The notes under the pieces were generated by a model. The model made no database searches and was not told the origin of the DNA. It worked only from the letters and a program-made list of their open reading frames with translations. From the NCBI GenBank assembly GCA_965214485.1, contig CBDCBW010000003.1, positions 1 through 64,000 on the forward strand: a stretch of 64,000 bases of DNA. Reading direction: 5' to 3'. Below are positions 8,251 through 17,098 of the stretch, in pieces. Both the position numbers and the translations under genes were made by a program. Positions within the stretch are counted from its first letter, which is position 1; the number at the start of each line of letters is the position of its first letter. The DNA is from JANQRZ01 sp965214485 (GTDB lineage Bacteria > Bacteroidota > Rhodothermia > Rhodothermales > JANQRZ01).

Positions 8251-8302
8251 GGCGCTTCGTGCTGCCGCCCTCACCCCGCCTCGGCACCCGACCCATCACC
8301 TC

Positions 8303-8812
<510 letters not shown>

Positions 8813-8895
8813 TGGTGGTCCGTGGCACGCTCGCTGCGCTTGCTGTTGTTAGGTGCTGTGATCGACTCACCACTAACACCTAACAACCGACCGAC

Positions 8896-9201
8896 GTGGA
8901 ACTCACCCTTACCTGGTACCTCTCGCTCTCGGCGGTCCTCTTCGTGATCGGCGTGCTGGGGGTGCTGCTGCGGCGCAACGCGATCATCATCTTCCTCTCG
9001 GTCGAGCTGATGCTGAACGCGGTCAACCTGACCCTCGTCGCCTTCAGCCAGGCGTTCGCGGACCCCGACGGCCTGGTGCTGGTGTTCTTCGTGATGAGCG
9101 TCGCCGCGGCGGAGGCGGCGATCGGGCTGGCGATCGTGATCGCGCTCTTCCGCAACAAGACCACCGTCAACGTCAACGAGATCAACCTGTTCAGGGGCTA
9201 G
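8896..9201 (+). CDS. nuoK: NADH-quinone oxidoreductase subunit K
   Basis: This 101-residue, three-helix subunit is related to MrpC and lies in the proton-translocating arm. LRRNAIIIFLSVELMLNAVN carries the conserved glutamate of TM2 and VAAAEAAIGLAIVIALFR the glutamate-containing TM3. The start is a GTG at 8896, which gives the normal family length. It is followed by a hairpin repeat before nuoL. Confidence 0.95.
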   Translation: MELTLTWYLSLSAVLFVIGVLGVLLRRNAIIIFLSVELMLNAVNLTLVAFSQAFADPDGLVLVFFVMSVAAAEAAIGLAIVIALFRNKTTVNVNEINLFRG

Positions 9202-9214
9202 GCCACGTTATCTC

Positions 9215-9270
9215 GTACGGGCGGGTTTCAAACCCGCCCCTACCCGAGGGTCGCAATCCGCCCCTACCCA
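9215..9270. repeat. Palindromic repeat, family C, between nuoK and nuoL
   Basis: GTACGGGCGGGTTT and AAACCCGCCCCTAC form a hairpin at 9215-9243. A partial second unit (ATCCGCCCCTACCC) follows up to the nuoL leader. A closely matching compound element lies between nuoL and nuoM at 11360-11415, and another copy is at 40905-40933. Confidence 0.8.
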
Positions 9271-9279
9271 TCACCCTCC

Positions 9280-11355
9280 ATGGAAACTTCGGTCCGCCTC
9301 ATCCTCCTGCTGCCGCTGCTCGGCGCGGCGATCAACGGCATGATGGGGCTCTTCGCGCCGGCCTACCGGCGGCAGGAGACGATCATCGGCGTGCTCGGGA
9401 CGCTGGCGGTGGCGGTGCCGTTCGGGCTCACGGTGCTGCTCTTCCTCGGGCACGACCACGGGGCGCACCTCGTCGAGACCTACACGTGGCTGGCGGCGGG
9501 CGACCTCGCGGTCTCGTTCGACTACCGGATCGACGCGCTCTCGCTCCTGATGACGCTCATCGTGACCGGGATCGGGGCGCTGATCCACCTGTACTCGATG
9601 GGGTACATGCACGGCGACGCCGGGTACTGGCGCTTCTTCGCGTACCTGAACCTGTTCATCTTCGCGATGCTCAACCTGGTGCTCGCCGAGAACCTCCTCG
9701 TGCTCTTCCTCGGGTGGGAGGGCGTCGGGCTGTGCTCGTACCTCCTGATCGGGTACTGGTACACGGACCTCAGGAACTCGGCGGCGGCCAACAAGGCGTT
9801 CATCGTCAACCGCATCGGCGACTTCGCCTTCTTGCTGGCGATGTTTCTGCTCTTCCGGGCGATGACCGGCGCGGGCGTCGTGCCGTTCGGGCTGGACTTC
9901 ACGACGATCTTCGCCAACGCCGAGGTGCTGACGCCGTGGACGGTCTCCGCCGTGGTGCTGCTCCTCTTCATCGGGGCCACCGGCAAGAGCGCCCAAATCC
10001 CGCTCTTCGTCTGGCTCCCCGACGCGATGGCCGGCCCGACGCCGGTCTCGGCGCTGATCCACGCCGCGACGATGGTGACGAGCGGGCTCTACCTCCTCGC
10101 CCGGTTCTCGCCGATCGTCCTCGACGCCCCCGGCGTGATGATCCTCATCGCCTTCGTCGGCGCGCTCACCGCGATCATGGCGGCGACGATTGCGATCACG
10201 CAGAACGACATCAAGAAGGTGCTCGCGTACTCCACCGTGTCGCAGCTCGGGTACATGTTCGTCGCGGCGGGCGTCGGCGCGTTCTTCGTCGCCATCTTCC
10301 ACGTCCTGACCCACGCCTTCTTCAAGGCCTGCCTCTTCCTCGGCTCCGGCTCCGTCATCCACGCGATGCACCACGTCGAGCACGAGCTCGAGCACAAGGG
10401 CGTCCTCCCGAAGCACGGCGGCGACCCCGACACGCCGCTCGACTCGGAGAAGCACCAGAACACGCTGCGCAACGACCCGCTGCCCTACGACGGAGCGTTC
10501 GACGCGCAGGACATGCGGACGATGGGCGGCCTGCGGAAGCACATGCCGATTACGGCGATTACGTTTCTGATTTCGACGCTGGCGATTGCCGGTATCCCGC
10601 CGCTCGCCGGGTTTTTCTCGAAGGACGAGATTCTGTTCAAGGCGTTCGAGCTAGGGTACGACGGTGCGTTCTGGGCCTACGTCGTTTGGGGCATCGGCAT
10701 CGTGACGGCGCTGCTTACGGCGGTCTACATGACGCGGTGCTACGTGCTCACCTTCGAGGGCCGGGAGCGCTGGCCGAACGCGCTCGACACGAAGCCGCAC
10801 GAGAGCCCGTGGACGATGACGGTGCCGCTGATTGTGCTCGCCGTCGGTGCAGCCGTCACGGGCTTCATCGGGCTGCCGGCGGTGCTCGGCGAGAACTGGA
10901 TCCACCACTACCTCGGTGCCGCCTACGGCGGGCCGGTGGCCGAGGCCGAGGCGGTCCACCACGTCAGTCACGGGATCGAGTGGGCCCTCCTCGGGCTGGG
11001 CGCGCTGGTTGCGGTCGTCGGCGTCGGCGTGGCGTACTTCAGCTACCGGACGAGCGGGGTCGAGACCGACAACACGGTGCGCCGCAAGCTCGGCGCGGTC
11101 TACACGCTGCTCGCGAGCAAGTACTTCGTCGACGAGGCCTACGACGCCACCGCCGTCAAGCTGACTAACGAGGGCGCGCGCAAGGGCTCGTGGTTCGACC
11201 ACAATGTCGTGGACGGGGCCGTCAACGGGCTGGCGCGCTCGGTGCGCGGACTCAGCGGGTGGTGGCGCGGGATGCAGACCGGGGTGGTGCAGAACTACGC
11301 CCTCGCGCTCGTGCTCGGCGTCGTCGTCGTCGTGGCCCTGATGATTTTCGTGTGA
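9280..11355 (+). CDS. nuoL: NADH-quinone oxidoreductase subunit L
   Basis: This is the largest antiporter-like membrane subunit of complex I, 691 residues against a usual 600-650. The proton-transfer core is recognisable: LFLGWEGVGLCSYLLIGYWY near 148-167, GKSAQIPLFVWLPDAMAGPTPVSALIHAATMV near 240-270, and the long C-terminal amphipathic helix region ending in hydrophobic residues. A hydrophilic insertion of about 45 residues (His/Glu/Asp-rich, about 370-410) follows GSVIHAMHH and precedes the usual QDMRTMGGL motif. Hairpin repeats flank the gene on both sides inside the operon. Confidence 0.95.
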   Translation: METSVRLILLLPLLGAAINGMMGLFAPAYRRQETIIGVLGTLAVAVPFGLTVLLFLGHDHGAHLVETYTWLAAGDLAVSFDYRIDALSLLMTLIVTGIGALIHLYSMGYMHGDAGYWRFFAYLNLFIFAMLNLVLAENLLVLFLGWEGVGLCSYLLIGYWYTDLRNSAAANKAFIVNRIGDFAFLLAMFLLFRAMTGAGVVPFGLDFTTIFANAEVLTPWTVSAVVLLLFIGATGKSAQIPLFVWLPDAMAGPTPVSALIHAATMVTSGLYLLARFSPIVLDAPGVMILIAFVGALTAIMAATIAITQNDIKKVLAYSTVSQLGYMFVAAGVGAFFVAIFHVLTHAFFKACLFLGSGSVIHAMHHVEHELEHKGVLPKHGGDPDTPLDSEKHQNTLRNDPLPYDGAFDAQDMRTMGGLRKHMPITAITFLISTLAIAGIPPLAGFFSKDEILFKAFELGYDGAFWAYVVWGIGIVTALLTAVYMTRCYVLTFEGRERWPNALDTKPHESPWTMTVPLIVLAVGAAVTGFIGLPAVLGENWIHHYLGAAYGGPVAEAEAVHHVSHGIEWALLGLGALVAVVGVGVAYFSYRTSGVETDNTVRRKLGAVYTLLASKYFVDEAYDATAVKLTNEGARKGSWFDHNVVDGAVNGLARSVRGLSGWWRGMQTGVVQNYALALVLGVVVVVALMIFV

Positions 11356-11359
11356 TCCT

Positions 11360-11415
11360 GTACGGGCGGGTTTCAAACCCGCCCCTACCCGAGGGTTTCA
11401 AACCCACCCCTACCC
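11360..11415. repeat. Palindromic repeat, family C, between nuoL and nuoM
   Basis: This compound element has the same order as the one before nuoL: a perfect GGGCGGGTTT/AAACCCGCCC hairpin (11360-11388), then CCGAGGGTTTCAAACCCACC and CCTACCC, ending 10 bases before the nuoM ATG. Confidence 0.8.
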
Positions 11416-11425
11416 ACCGCCCAAC

Positions 11426-13015
11426 ATGGACGTTCTCGCCGGCCTTCCACACCTCGTCTCGCTCGTGATCTTCCTGCCGGCGCTCGGGGCGCTGGCCGTG
11501 CTCTTCGTGCCGGGCGACGACGCGGTGCGCTGGACGGCGCTGGTGGTGACCGGGGTGACGTTCGTCGTCTCGCTCGGGCTGTGGGCCGGGTTCGACGCCG
11601 AGGTGGTCTCGGCGACGGCCCCGCAGTTCGCCGAGCAGCTCGCGTGGTTTCCCGGCGTGGACATCACCTACTTCGTCGGCGTCGACGGGCTGAGCCTGCT
11701 CTTGATCCTCTTGACGACGCTCCTCGGGCCGATCGTCGTGCTCTCGTCGTGGACCTACATCGGCAAGCACGCCAAGGGGTACTACGCCCTCCTGCTGATC
11801 TTGGAGACCGGCGTGCTCGGCGTCTTCGCGTCGTTCGACCTTTTCCTGTTCTACATCTTCTTCGAGCTGACGCTGATCCCGATGTACTTCATCATCGGCA
11901 TCTGGGGCGGCGAGAACCGGATTTACGCCGCCGTGAAGTTCGTGATCTACACGCTCTTCGGCTCGCTCCTGATGCTGGTCGGCGTGCTGTGGCTCGGGTT
12001 CGCGGCGGGCGAGGCACTGGGCGCGCCCGGCGGGTTCACGACGAACTGGTACCAACTCGTCGCCTTCCCCATCCCGCTGGAGTCGCAGACGTGGCTGTTC
12101 CTGCTCTTCGCGCTCGCCTTCTCGATCAAGGTCCCGCTGTTTCCCTTCCACACGTGGCTCCCCGACGCCCACGTGCAGGCCCCGACCGGCGGCTCGGTCG
12201 TCCTCGCGGGCGTCCTTCTCAAGATGGGGACCTACGGGCTCGTCCGCTTCTGCCTCCCGTTCTTCCCGAACGCCGCGCAGACCTTCGCGCTCCCGATTGC
12301 CATCCTCGCGCTCATCGGGATCGTCTACGGCGCGCTCGTGGCCTACGCACAGGAGGACGCGAAGAAGCTCGTCGCCTACTCGTCGGTGGCGCACCTCGGG
12401 TTCGTCGTCCTCGGCATCTTCGCCTTCACGACCGAGGCGCTGCAGGGGGCGATGATTCAGATGGTCAACCACGGCATTTCGACGGGCGCGCTCTTCCTGA
12501 TCATCGGGATGCTCTACGAGCGGCGGCACACGCGCCTCATGGCCGACTACGGCGGCATCGCCAAGTCGGTGCCGGTCCTGACGTTCTTCATGGTCTTCAG
12601 CGTGCTCGCGTCGGTTGGGCTGCCGGGGCTCAACGGGTTCGTCGGCGAGTTCCTGATCCTGCTCGGGACGTTCAAGAGCGAGGTGATCGGCGGCTGGGCG
12701 ATCACGGCGATTGCGACGAGCGGGGTGATCTTCGCGGCGGTCTACCTCTTGACGATGCTCTACAAGACGTTTTACGGGCCGCTCGACCGGGAGGAGAACC
12801 GCGCGATGCCGGACCTGAACGCGCGCGAGATCGGGCTGCTGCTGCCGCTCGTGGTGCTTATGTTCTGGCTCGGCTTCGGCCCGGCCCCGTTCCTCGACAA
12901 GAGCGAGCGCACGGTGAACTCCCTGCTGGAGACGATTGAGACGAAGCGCCTCGCCGCCCTCGACGCCGCCGACGAAGTCCTGGTCGCGCTGCCGCCTGCC
13001 GACGACCTCCCGTAG
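11426..13015 (+). CDS. nuoM: NADH-quinone oxidoreductase subunit M
   Basis: This 529-residue complex I antiporter-like subunit has about 14 transmembrane helices. The conserved FFELTLIPMYFIIGIWGG motif with its proton-path glutamate is near 148-165. The discontinuous helix region FPFHTWLPDAHVQAPTGGSVVLAGVLLKMGTYG is near 237-270. The length is typical. It lies in the order nuoL-nuoM, but the next gene is an antiporter instead of nuoN. Confidence 0.95.
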   Translation: MDVLAGLPHLVSLVIFLPALGALAVLFVPGDDAVRWTALVVTGVTFVVSLGLWAGFDAEVVSATAPQFAEQLAWFPGVDITYFVGVDGLSLLLILLTTLLGPIVVLSSWTYIGKHAKGYYALLLILETGVLGVFASFDLFLFYIFFELTLIPMYFIIGIWGGENRIYAAVKFVIYTLFGSLLMLVGVLWLGFAAGEALGAPGGFTTNWYQLVAFPIPLESQTWLFLLFALAFSIKVPLFPFHTWLPDAHVQAPTGGSVVLAGVLLKMGTYGLVRFCLPFFPNAAQTFALPIAILALIGIVYGALVAYAQEDAKKLVAYSSVAHLGFVVLGIFAFTTEALQGAMIQMVNHGISTGALFLIIGMLYERRHTRLMADYGGIAKSVPVLTFFMVFSVLASVGLPGLNGFVGEFLILLGTFKSEVIGGWAITAIATSGVIFAAVYLLTMLYKTFYGPLDREENRAMPDLNAREIGLLLPLVVLMFWLGFGPAPFLDKSERTVNSLLETIETKRLAALDAADEVLVALPPADDLP

Positions 13016-13064
13016 GGGGTTGCTTGCCCCCCGCGCCCCATTCTCCCCTCTAGACTCGCCCGCC

Positions 13065-14630
13065 ATGCTGCCCCTCCCGAGCCTGCTTCGCGTCCTGCTT
13101 GTCGCGCTGTTGTTTGGGGCGGGCGTCGGCCCGGCGGTGGGGCAGACGGCGCAGAGCGACACGGTGGAGATGCTGGGGCAGGAGCCGGTGGCGGACCCCG
13201 AGACGGAGCTCGGCCTCGACGAGCCGGACGCCGCGGAGGTCGAGGCGATGCAGGAGGAGGCGGCCGGGCACGGCGAGGACGACGGCCACCACGGGGCCGA
13301 CCCGCCGCTGTGGCTGGTGCTGCCGTTCGCGGCGCTGCTGCTGATGATCGCAACGGGGCCGCTGTTCTACCTCCACCACTGGCACCACCATTACCCGAAG
13401 TACGCGGTGGCGCTCGGCGCGGTGGTCGCGCTCTACTACCTCTTCGTCCTGCACTCGCCCATCCCGATGGTGCACGCGCTGCAGGAGTACATCGCCTTCA
13501 TCGCGCTCGTCGGCTCGCTCTTCATCGCGTCGTCGGGCATCTTCATCAACGTGAATGCGAAGGGGACGCCGCTGGCGAACGTCGTGCTGCTCCTGATCGG
13601 GGCGGTCGTGGCGAACCTGATCGCGACGACGGGCGCGGCGATCCTGTTCATCCGCCCGTTCCTCCGGCTCAACCAAGGCCGGCTGCGGCCGTACCACATC
13701 GTCTTCTTCATCTTCCTCGTCGCCAACGTCGGCGGCGGGCTGACGCCGATCGGGGACCCGCCGCTGTTCCTCGGCTTCCTGCGCGGGGTGCCGTTCTTCT
13801 GGCCGATGATCCACGTCATCGAAATCTGGGCCCCGACGGTCGCGATCCTGCTCGGGATTTTCTACGTCCTCGACAAGCGCAACACCGCCGTCAGCACGGC
13901 CACCGTGAACCCGGAGGCGGGGACCTTCTCGATCGTCGGGAAGAAGAACTTCGTCTTCGTCGCCGTCATCATCGGCAGCGTGTTCCTCGACCCCGGCGTG
14001 CTGGACTGGGTGCCGCGCCTCGACATCGGCGACCTCCACATGCCGTTCGGGATTCGGGAGGTCATCATGCTCGGCGTGATGTTCGTCGCCTTCAAGCTGG
14101 GCAACAAGGAGGCGCTGCAGAAGAACGAGTTCACCTTCGAGCCGATCCGCGAGGTGGGCTGGCTCTTCCTCGGCATCTTCGCGACCATGCAGCCCGCGCT
14201 GAACCTCATCTCCTCGTTCGCCCGGACGCACGCCGAGGACCTCTCGCAGACGACGTTCTACTGGGGCACCGGGATTCTCTCCGGCGTGCTGGACAACGCG
14301 CCGACGTATCTCAACTTCCTCTCGGCGGCGATGGGCAAGTTCGGCCTCGACGTGAACGACCCGGCCGCCGTGCAGGCGTTCGCCAGCGGCGTCTCGGCGG
14401 CGGGGCCGGAGACGCTGATCTACCTCGAGGCGATCTCGGTCGCCGCCGTGTTCTTCGGCGCGCTGACCTACATCGGGAACGCCCCGAACTTCATGGTCAA
14501 GGCCATCTGCGAAGCCAACGGGGCCGACGCCCCGACCTTCGGCGGCTACATCGCCAAGTACTCCATCCCGATCCTGATCCCGGTCTACGCGGTCGTCTGG
14601 TTCATCTTCATCAGCGGCTACGTGATTTGA
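13065..14630 (+). CDS. nhaD: Na+/H+ antiporter, NhaD/arsenite-permease (IT) superfamily
   Basis: This 521-residue membrane protein begins with a signal-like segment (about 1-25) and an acidic, His-rich periplasmic stretch (about 40-75, containing HGEDDGHHG). Roughly 11-12 transmembrane helices follow. Motifs of the citrate/NhaD transporter superfamily include NVGGGLTPIGDPPLFLGFLRG near 226-246 and SGVLDNAPTYLNFL near 408-421, which correspond to the paired substrate-site hairpins. NhaD proteins exchange Na+ for H+ in alkaliphiles and halophiles. The position between nuoM and nuoN suggests co-expression with complex I. The ion specificity is inferred. The ATG at 13065 places the signal-like segment at the N-terminus. 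Confidence 0.82.
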   Translation: MLPLPSLLRVLLVALLFGAGVGPAVGQTAQSDTVEMLGQEPVADPETELGLDEPDAAEVEAMQEEAAGHGEDDGHHGADPPLWLVLPFAALLLMIATGPLFYLHHWHHHYPKYAVALGAVVALYYLFVLHSPIPMVHALQEYIAFIALVGSLFIASSGIFINVNAKGTPLANVVLLLIGAVVANLIATTGAAILFIRPFLRLNQGRLRPYHIVFFIFLVANVGGGLTPIGDPPLFLGFLRGVPFFWPMIHVIEIWAPTVAILLGIFYVLDKRNTAVSTATVNPEAGTFSIVGKKNFVFVAVIIGSVFLDPGVLDWVPRLDIGDLHMPFGIREVIMLGVMFVAFKLGNKEALQKNEFTFEPIREVGWLFLGIFATMQPALNLISSFARTHAEDLSQTTFYWGTGILSGVLDNAPTYLNFLSAAMGKFGLDVNDPAAVQAFASGVSAAGPETLIYLEAISVAAVFFGALTYIGNAPNFMVKAICEANGADAPTFGGYIAKYSIPILIPVYAVVWFIFISGYVI

Positions 14631-14654
14631 GCGGCGAGCGGCGAGTAACGACCT

Positions 14655-14948
14655 ATGAGCAACCGGAGTCCCCTCTCTGACGAGGCCGTCCGCGACGCCC
14701 TCTCGGACCTGCCGGGGTGGGCGCACGAGCACGGCGCGCTCGCCAAGACCTTCACCTTCGACGGCTTTCGCGCGGCGCTCGCCTTCATCGTCCGCCTCGG
14801 CTTCGAGGCCGAGGAGCGCGACCACCACCCGAACCTGAGGAACGTCTACAACCGCGTCGAGATCGCCCTGACCACGCACGACGCGGGCAACCAGGTCACA
14901 CAGAAAGATGTAGACCTGGCGAAAGCAATAGAGTCGCTCCGTTCGTAA
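14655..14948 (+). CDS. phhB: 4a-hydroxytetrahydrobiopterin dehydratase (pterin-4a-carbinolamine dehydratase)
   Basis: This 97-residue protein of the PCD/DCoH fold regenerates the pterin cofactor by dehydrating 4a-hydroxytetrahydrobiopterin. The signature is complete: EERDHHPNLRNVYNRVEIAL followed by TTHDAGNQVTQKDVDLAK, with the HHP pair, the aromatic residue, the second histidine and the aspartate in the right spacing. It sits between nhaD and nuoN, 24 bases after nhaD. No phenylalanine hydroxylase is in the window; stand-alone PCDs can also support molybdopterin or other pterin metabolism. Its stop codon lies in the first unit of a tandem repeat. Confidence 0.92.
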   Translation: MSNRSPLSDEAVRDALSDLPGWAHEHGALAKTFTFDGFRAALAFIVRLGFEAEERDHHPNLRNVYNRVEIALTTHDAGNQVTQKDVDLAKAIESLRS

Positions 14949-14980
14949 CTCGCCGTTCGTAACTCGCCGTTCGTAACTCG
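14941..14980. repeat. 14-bp tandem repeat between phhB and nuoN
   Basis: GTTCGTAACTCGCC occurs twice (14941-14954, 14955-14968), followed by a 12-base third copy. The phhB stop codon (14946-14948) is inside the first unit. Confidence 0.85.
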
Positions 14981-14991
14981 AAACTCTCTGC

Positions 14992-16476
14992 ATGTACGCT
15001 TCTCTGCTCACCGACCTCGCCGCTGCCTTCCCCACGGTGCTCGTCGCGGTCCTCGGGATCGGGGTCGTGCTCTACGACTCCTTCCGCAACGACGCGCCGG
15101 AGATTCCGTGGATCACCGGCGGCGGCCTCGCGCTCGCGCTCGGGCTGGAGTTCCTTCGCCTCGGCGACCCCGGCGACCCGGTCCTCTGGGGGCAGCTCTA
15201 CGCGGGCGGGTTCGCGTCCTACGTCAACGTCGTCATCCTCGTCGGGGCCCTGGCGAGCGTGGCCCTCTCGGTGCCGTACCTCGAGCGGATCGGGCGCAAC
15301 TACGGCGAGGTCCACGCGCTCATCCTGTTCGCCACGACCGGGATGATGGTGCTCGGGGCGAGCGCCAGCCTCGTGAGTGTCTTCGTCGGGCTCGAGACGA
15401 TGTCGATCTGCCTCTACGTCCTGACCGGCCTCGTCCGCGAGGAGACGGGGGCGAACGAGAGCGCCCTCAAGTACTTCCTCCTGGGCGCGTTCTCGACCGG
15501 GTTCTTCCTCTACGGCATCGCCCTCATCTACGGGGCGACGGGGACCTTCGTGCTGGCCGAGATGCCCGCCGCCCTCGCCGTCACCGAGCGCACCGGCTTC
15601 ATGCACGCCGGCCTCGCGCTCTTGCTGATCGGGTTCTTCTTTAAGGTCTCCGCCGTGCCGTTCCACATGTGGACGCCCGACGTCTACCAGGGCGCGCCGA
15701 CGACGATCACCGGGTTCATGTCGACGACCTCGAAGGCGGCGGCGTTCGCGGCGCTGATCTTGGTGCTCTCAATCGGGATGGACGTCCCCGAGCTGGTCGA
15801 GCGGTGGTACGTCGTCCTGGCGGCGGTGGCGGCGGTGACGATGGTCCTCGGGAACGTGCTCGCGATCAGCCAGACGAACGTCAAGCGGATGCTGGCCTAC
15901 TCGTCGGTGGCCCACGCGGGCTACGTCCTCACCGGGCTGGCGACGGGCAGCCCCGAGGGCTACAGCGGGGCGCTCTACTACCTGCTCGCCTACACGCTGA
16001 TGAACCTCGGGGCCTTCGGGGTCATGGCCGCGCTCGAGTGGGACGACGAGCAGGGGGCGGGGCAGACGCTCGACTCGCTCGCCGGCGTCGGCTACCGGAG
16101 GCCGGTCCTCGGGGTGACGATGGGGGTGTTCATGTTCGCGCTCACCGGCTTCCCGCCGCTCGCCGGGTTCATCGGCAAGTACATGGTCTTCGCCGCGGCG
16201 GTGGACGCGGGGATGACGTGGCTCGCGTTCGTCGGCGTGACGGCGAGCATCGTCTCGGCGTTCTACTACCTCCGGGTGCTCGTCGCGCTGTGGATGCGCT
16301 CCGAGGACGAGAGCACGGAGCGGGTGCGGCAGTCGGCGTTCCCCGCCTCCGGCTTGACGGTCGCCGTGCTCGTCGGGTGCGCCGTGGCGCTGCTGTTCTT
16401 CGGCGTCCTCCCCGGCGGCGTGCTCGAGACGACGCAGGCGTTCTTCGTCGACGCCGTCGTCGCAGCCAGGCGCTAG
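14992..16476 (+). CDS. nuoN: NADH-quinone oxidoreductase subunit N
   Basis: This 494-residue antiporter-like subunit of complex I has 13-14 transmembrane helices. Diagnostic segments are VGLETMSICLYVLTGL near 128-143, SALKYFLLGAFSTGFFLYGIALIYGATG near 157-184 and FKVSAVPFHMWTPDVYQGAPTTITGFMSTTSKAAAF near 217-252, with the lysines of the proton path. The length is normal. It is the last nuo gene and is followed 3 bases later by the SHOCT-type gene. Confidence 0.95.
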   Translation: MYASLLTDLAAAFPTVLVAVLGIGVVLYDSFRNDAPEIPWITGGGLALALGLEFLRLGDPGDPVLWGQLYAGGFASYVNVVILVGALASVALSVPYLERIGRNYGEVHALILFATTGMMVLGASASLVSVFVGLETMSICLYVLTGLVREETGANESALKYFLLGAFSTGFFLYGIALIYGATGTFVLAEMPAALAVTERTGFMHAGLALLLIGFFFKVSAVPFHMWTPDVYQGAPTTITGFMSTTSKAAAFAALILVLSIGMDVPELVERWYVVLAAVAAVTMVLGNVLAISQTNVKRMLAYSSVAHAGYVLTGLATGSPEGYSGALYYLLAYTLMNLGAFGVMAALEWDDEQGAGQTLDSLAGVGYRRPVLGVTMGVFMFALTGFPPLAGFIGKYMVFAAAVDAGMTWLAFVGVTASIVSAFYYLRVLVALWMRSEDESTERVRQSAFPASGLTVAVLVGCAVALLFFGVLPGGVLETTQAFFVDAVVAARR

Positions 16477-16479
16477 GCG

Positions 16480-17037
16480 ATGGAAGCGCTCATCGGCGAG
16501 TACCTCCCGCAGGCTCCGCAGCACGGGCTGTACCGCGCGCCCGACATTCCCCCGGACAAGCTCGGGGCCGCGGTCCGCGACTACGCCTCCGAGGTCAGGC
16601 CGGCGGAGGTGCTCGCGCTCTACGACGCGACCCGCCTCGGCTCGGCGAAGGACGGCGCGCTCTTCCTCGCCGACCGGCTCGTCTACCAGAACAACGACCT
16701 GACGCCCGCGCAGACGGTCCGCTACGAGGACATCGTCCGCGTCGCCGAGAAGCGCCTGTTCCTCGGCGGGCGCAAGGTCGAGCTCGACGTGAACCAGGGC
16801 CGTGCCACGACGACGCACGCGCTCGACTTCTCCGCCCGCGCCGACGCCGCCGAGTTCGTCGCCCGGTTCCTCAACGAGGCGATGCTCGCCTCGGCCCGGG
16901 CCGACGCCGCGAAGCGGGATTCGGCCCGGGCCGGGACGGACGTGGAGGCCGTGGCACGCGCGCTCGGTGGACTGCGCGCCGCCGGGACGCTCGCCGAGGA
17001 GGACTACCGGCGGCTGATCGCCGCGCTGCGCGCCTGA
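16480..17037 (+). CDS. Unknown protein with PH-like N-terminus and SHOCT-like C-terminus
   Basis: This 185-residue soluble protein starts only 3 bases after the nuoN stop, so it is probably translated with the nuo operon. The first about 125 residues alternate strands in a pattern like bacterial PH-type domains, with GALFLADRLVYQN and YEDIVRVAEKRLFLGGRKVEL. The last about 32 residues (GGLRAAGTLAEEDYRRLIAAL) match the SHOCT motif, a short helical oligomerisation module found at C-termini. Both assignments are by pattern only. Its role next to complex I is unknown. Confidence 0.6.
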   Translation: MEALIGEYLPQAPQHGLYRAPDIPPDKLGAAVRDYASEVRPAEVLALYDATRLGSAKDGALFLADRLVYQNNDLTPAQTVRYEDIVRVAEKRLFLGGRKVELDVNQGRATTTHALDFSARADAAEFVARFLNEAMLASARADAAKRDSARAGTDVEAVARALGGLRAAGTLAEEDYRRLIAALRA

Positions 17038-17098
17038 GACCGGAGCAGCACGAGGGCGCTGGAAAAGCCACCGAAGCCGCTTCGCAGCGCGCCGACGC

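Noticed and set aside
9271..10542. Long antisense frames across nuoL, nuoM and nhaD
   Set aside because: They mirror well-conserved membrane proteins and show only charged low-complexity sequence.
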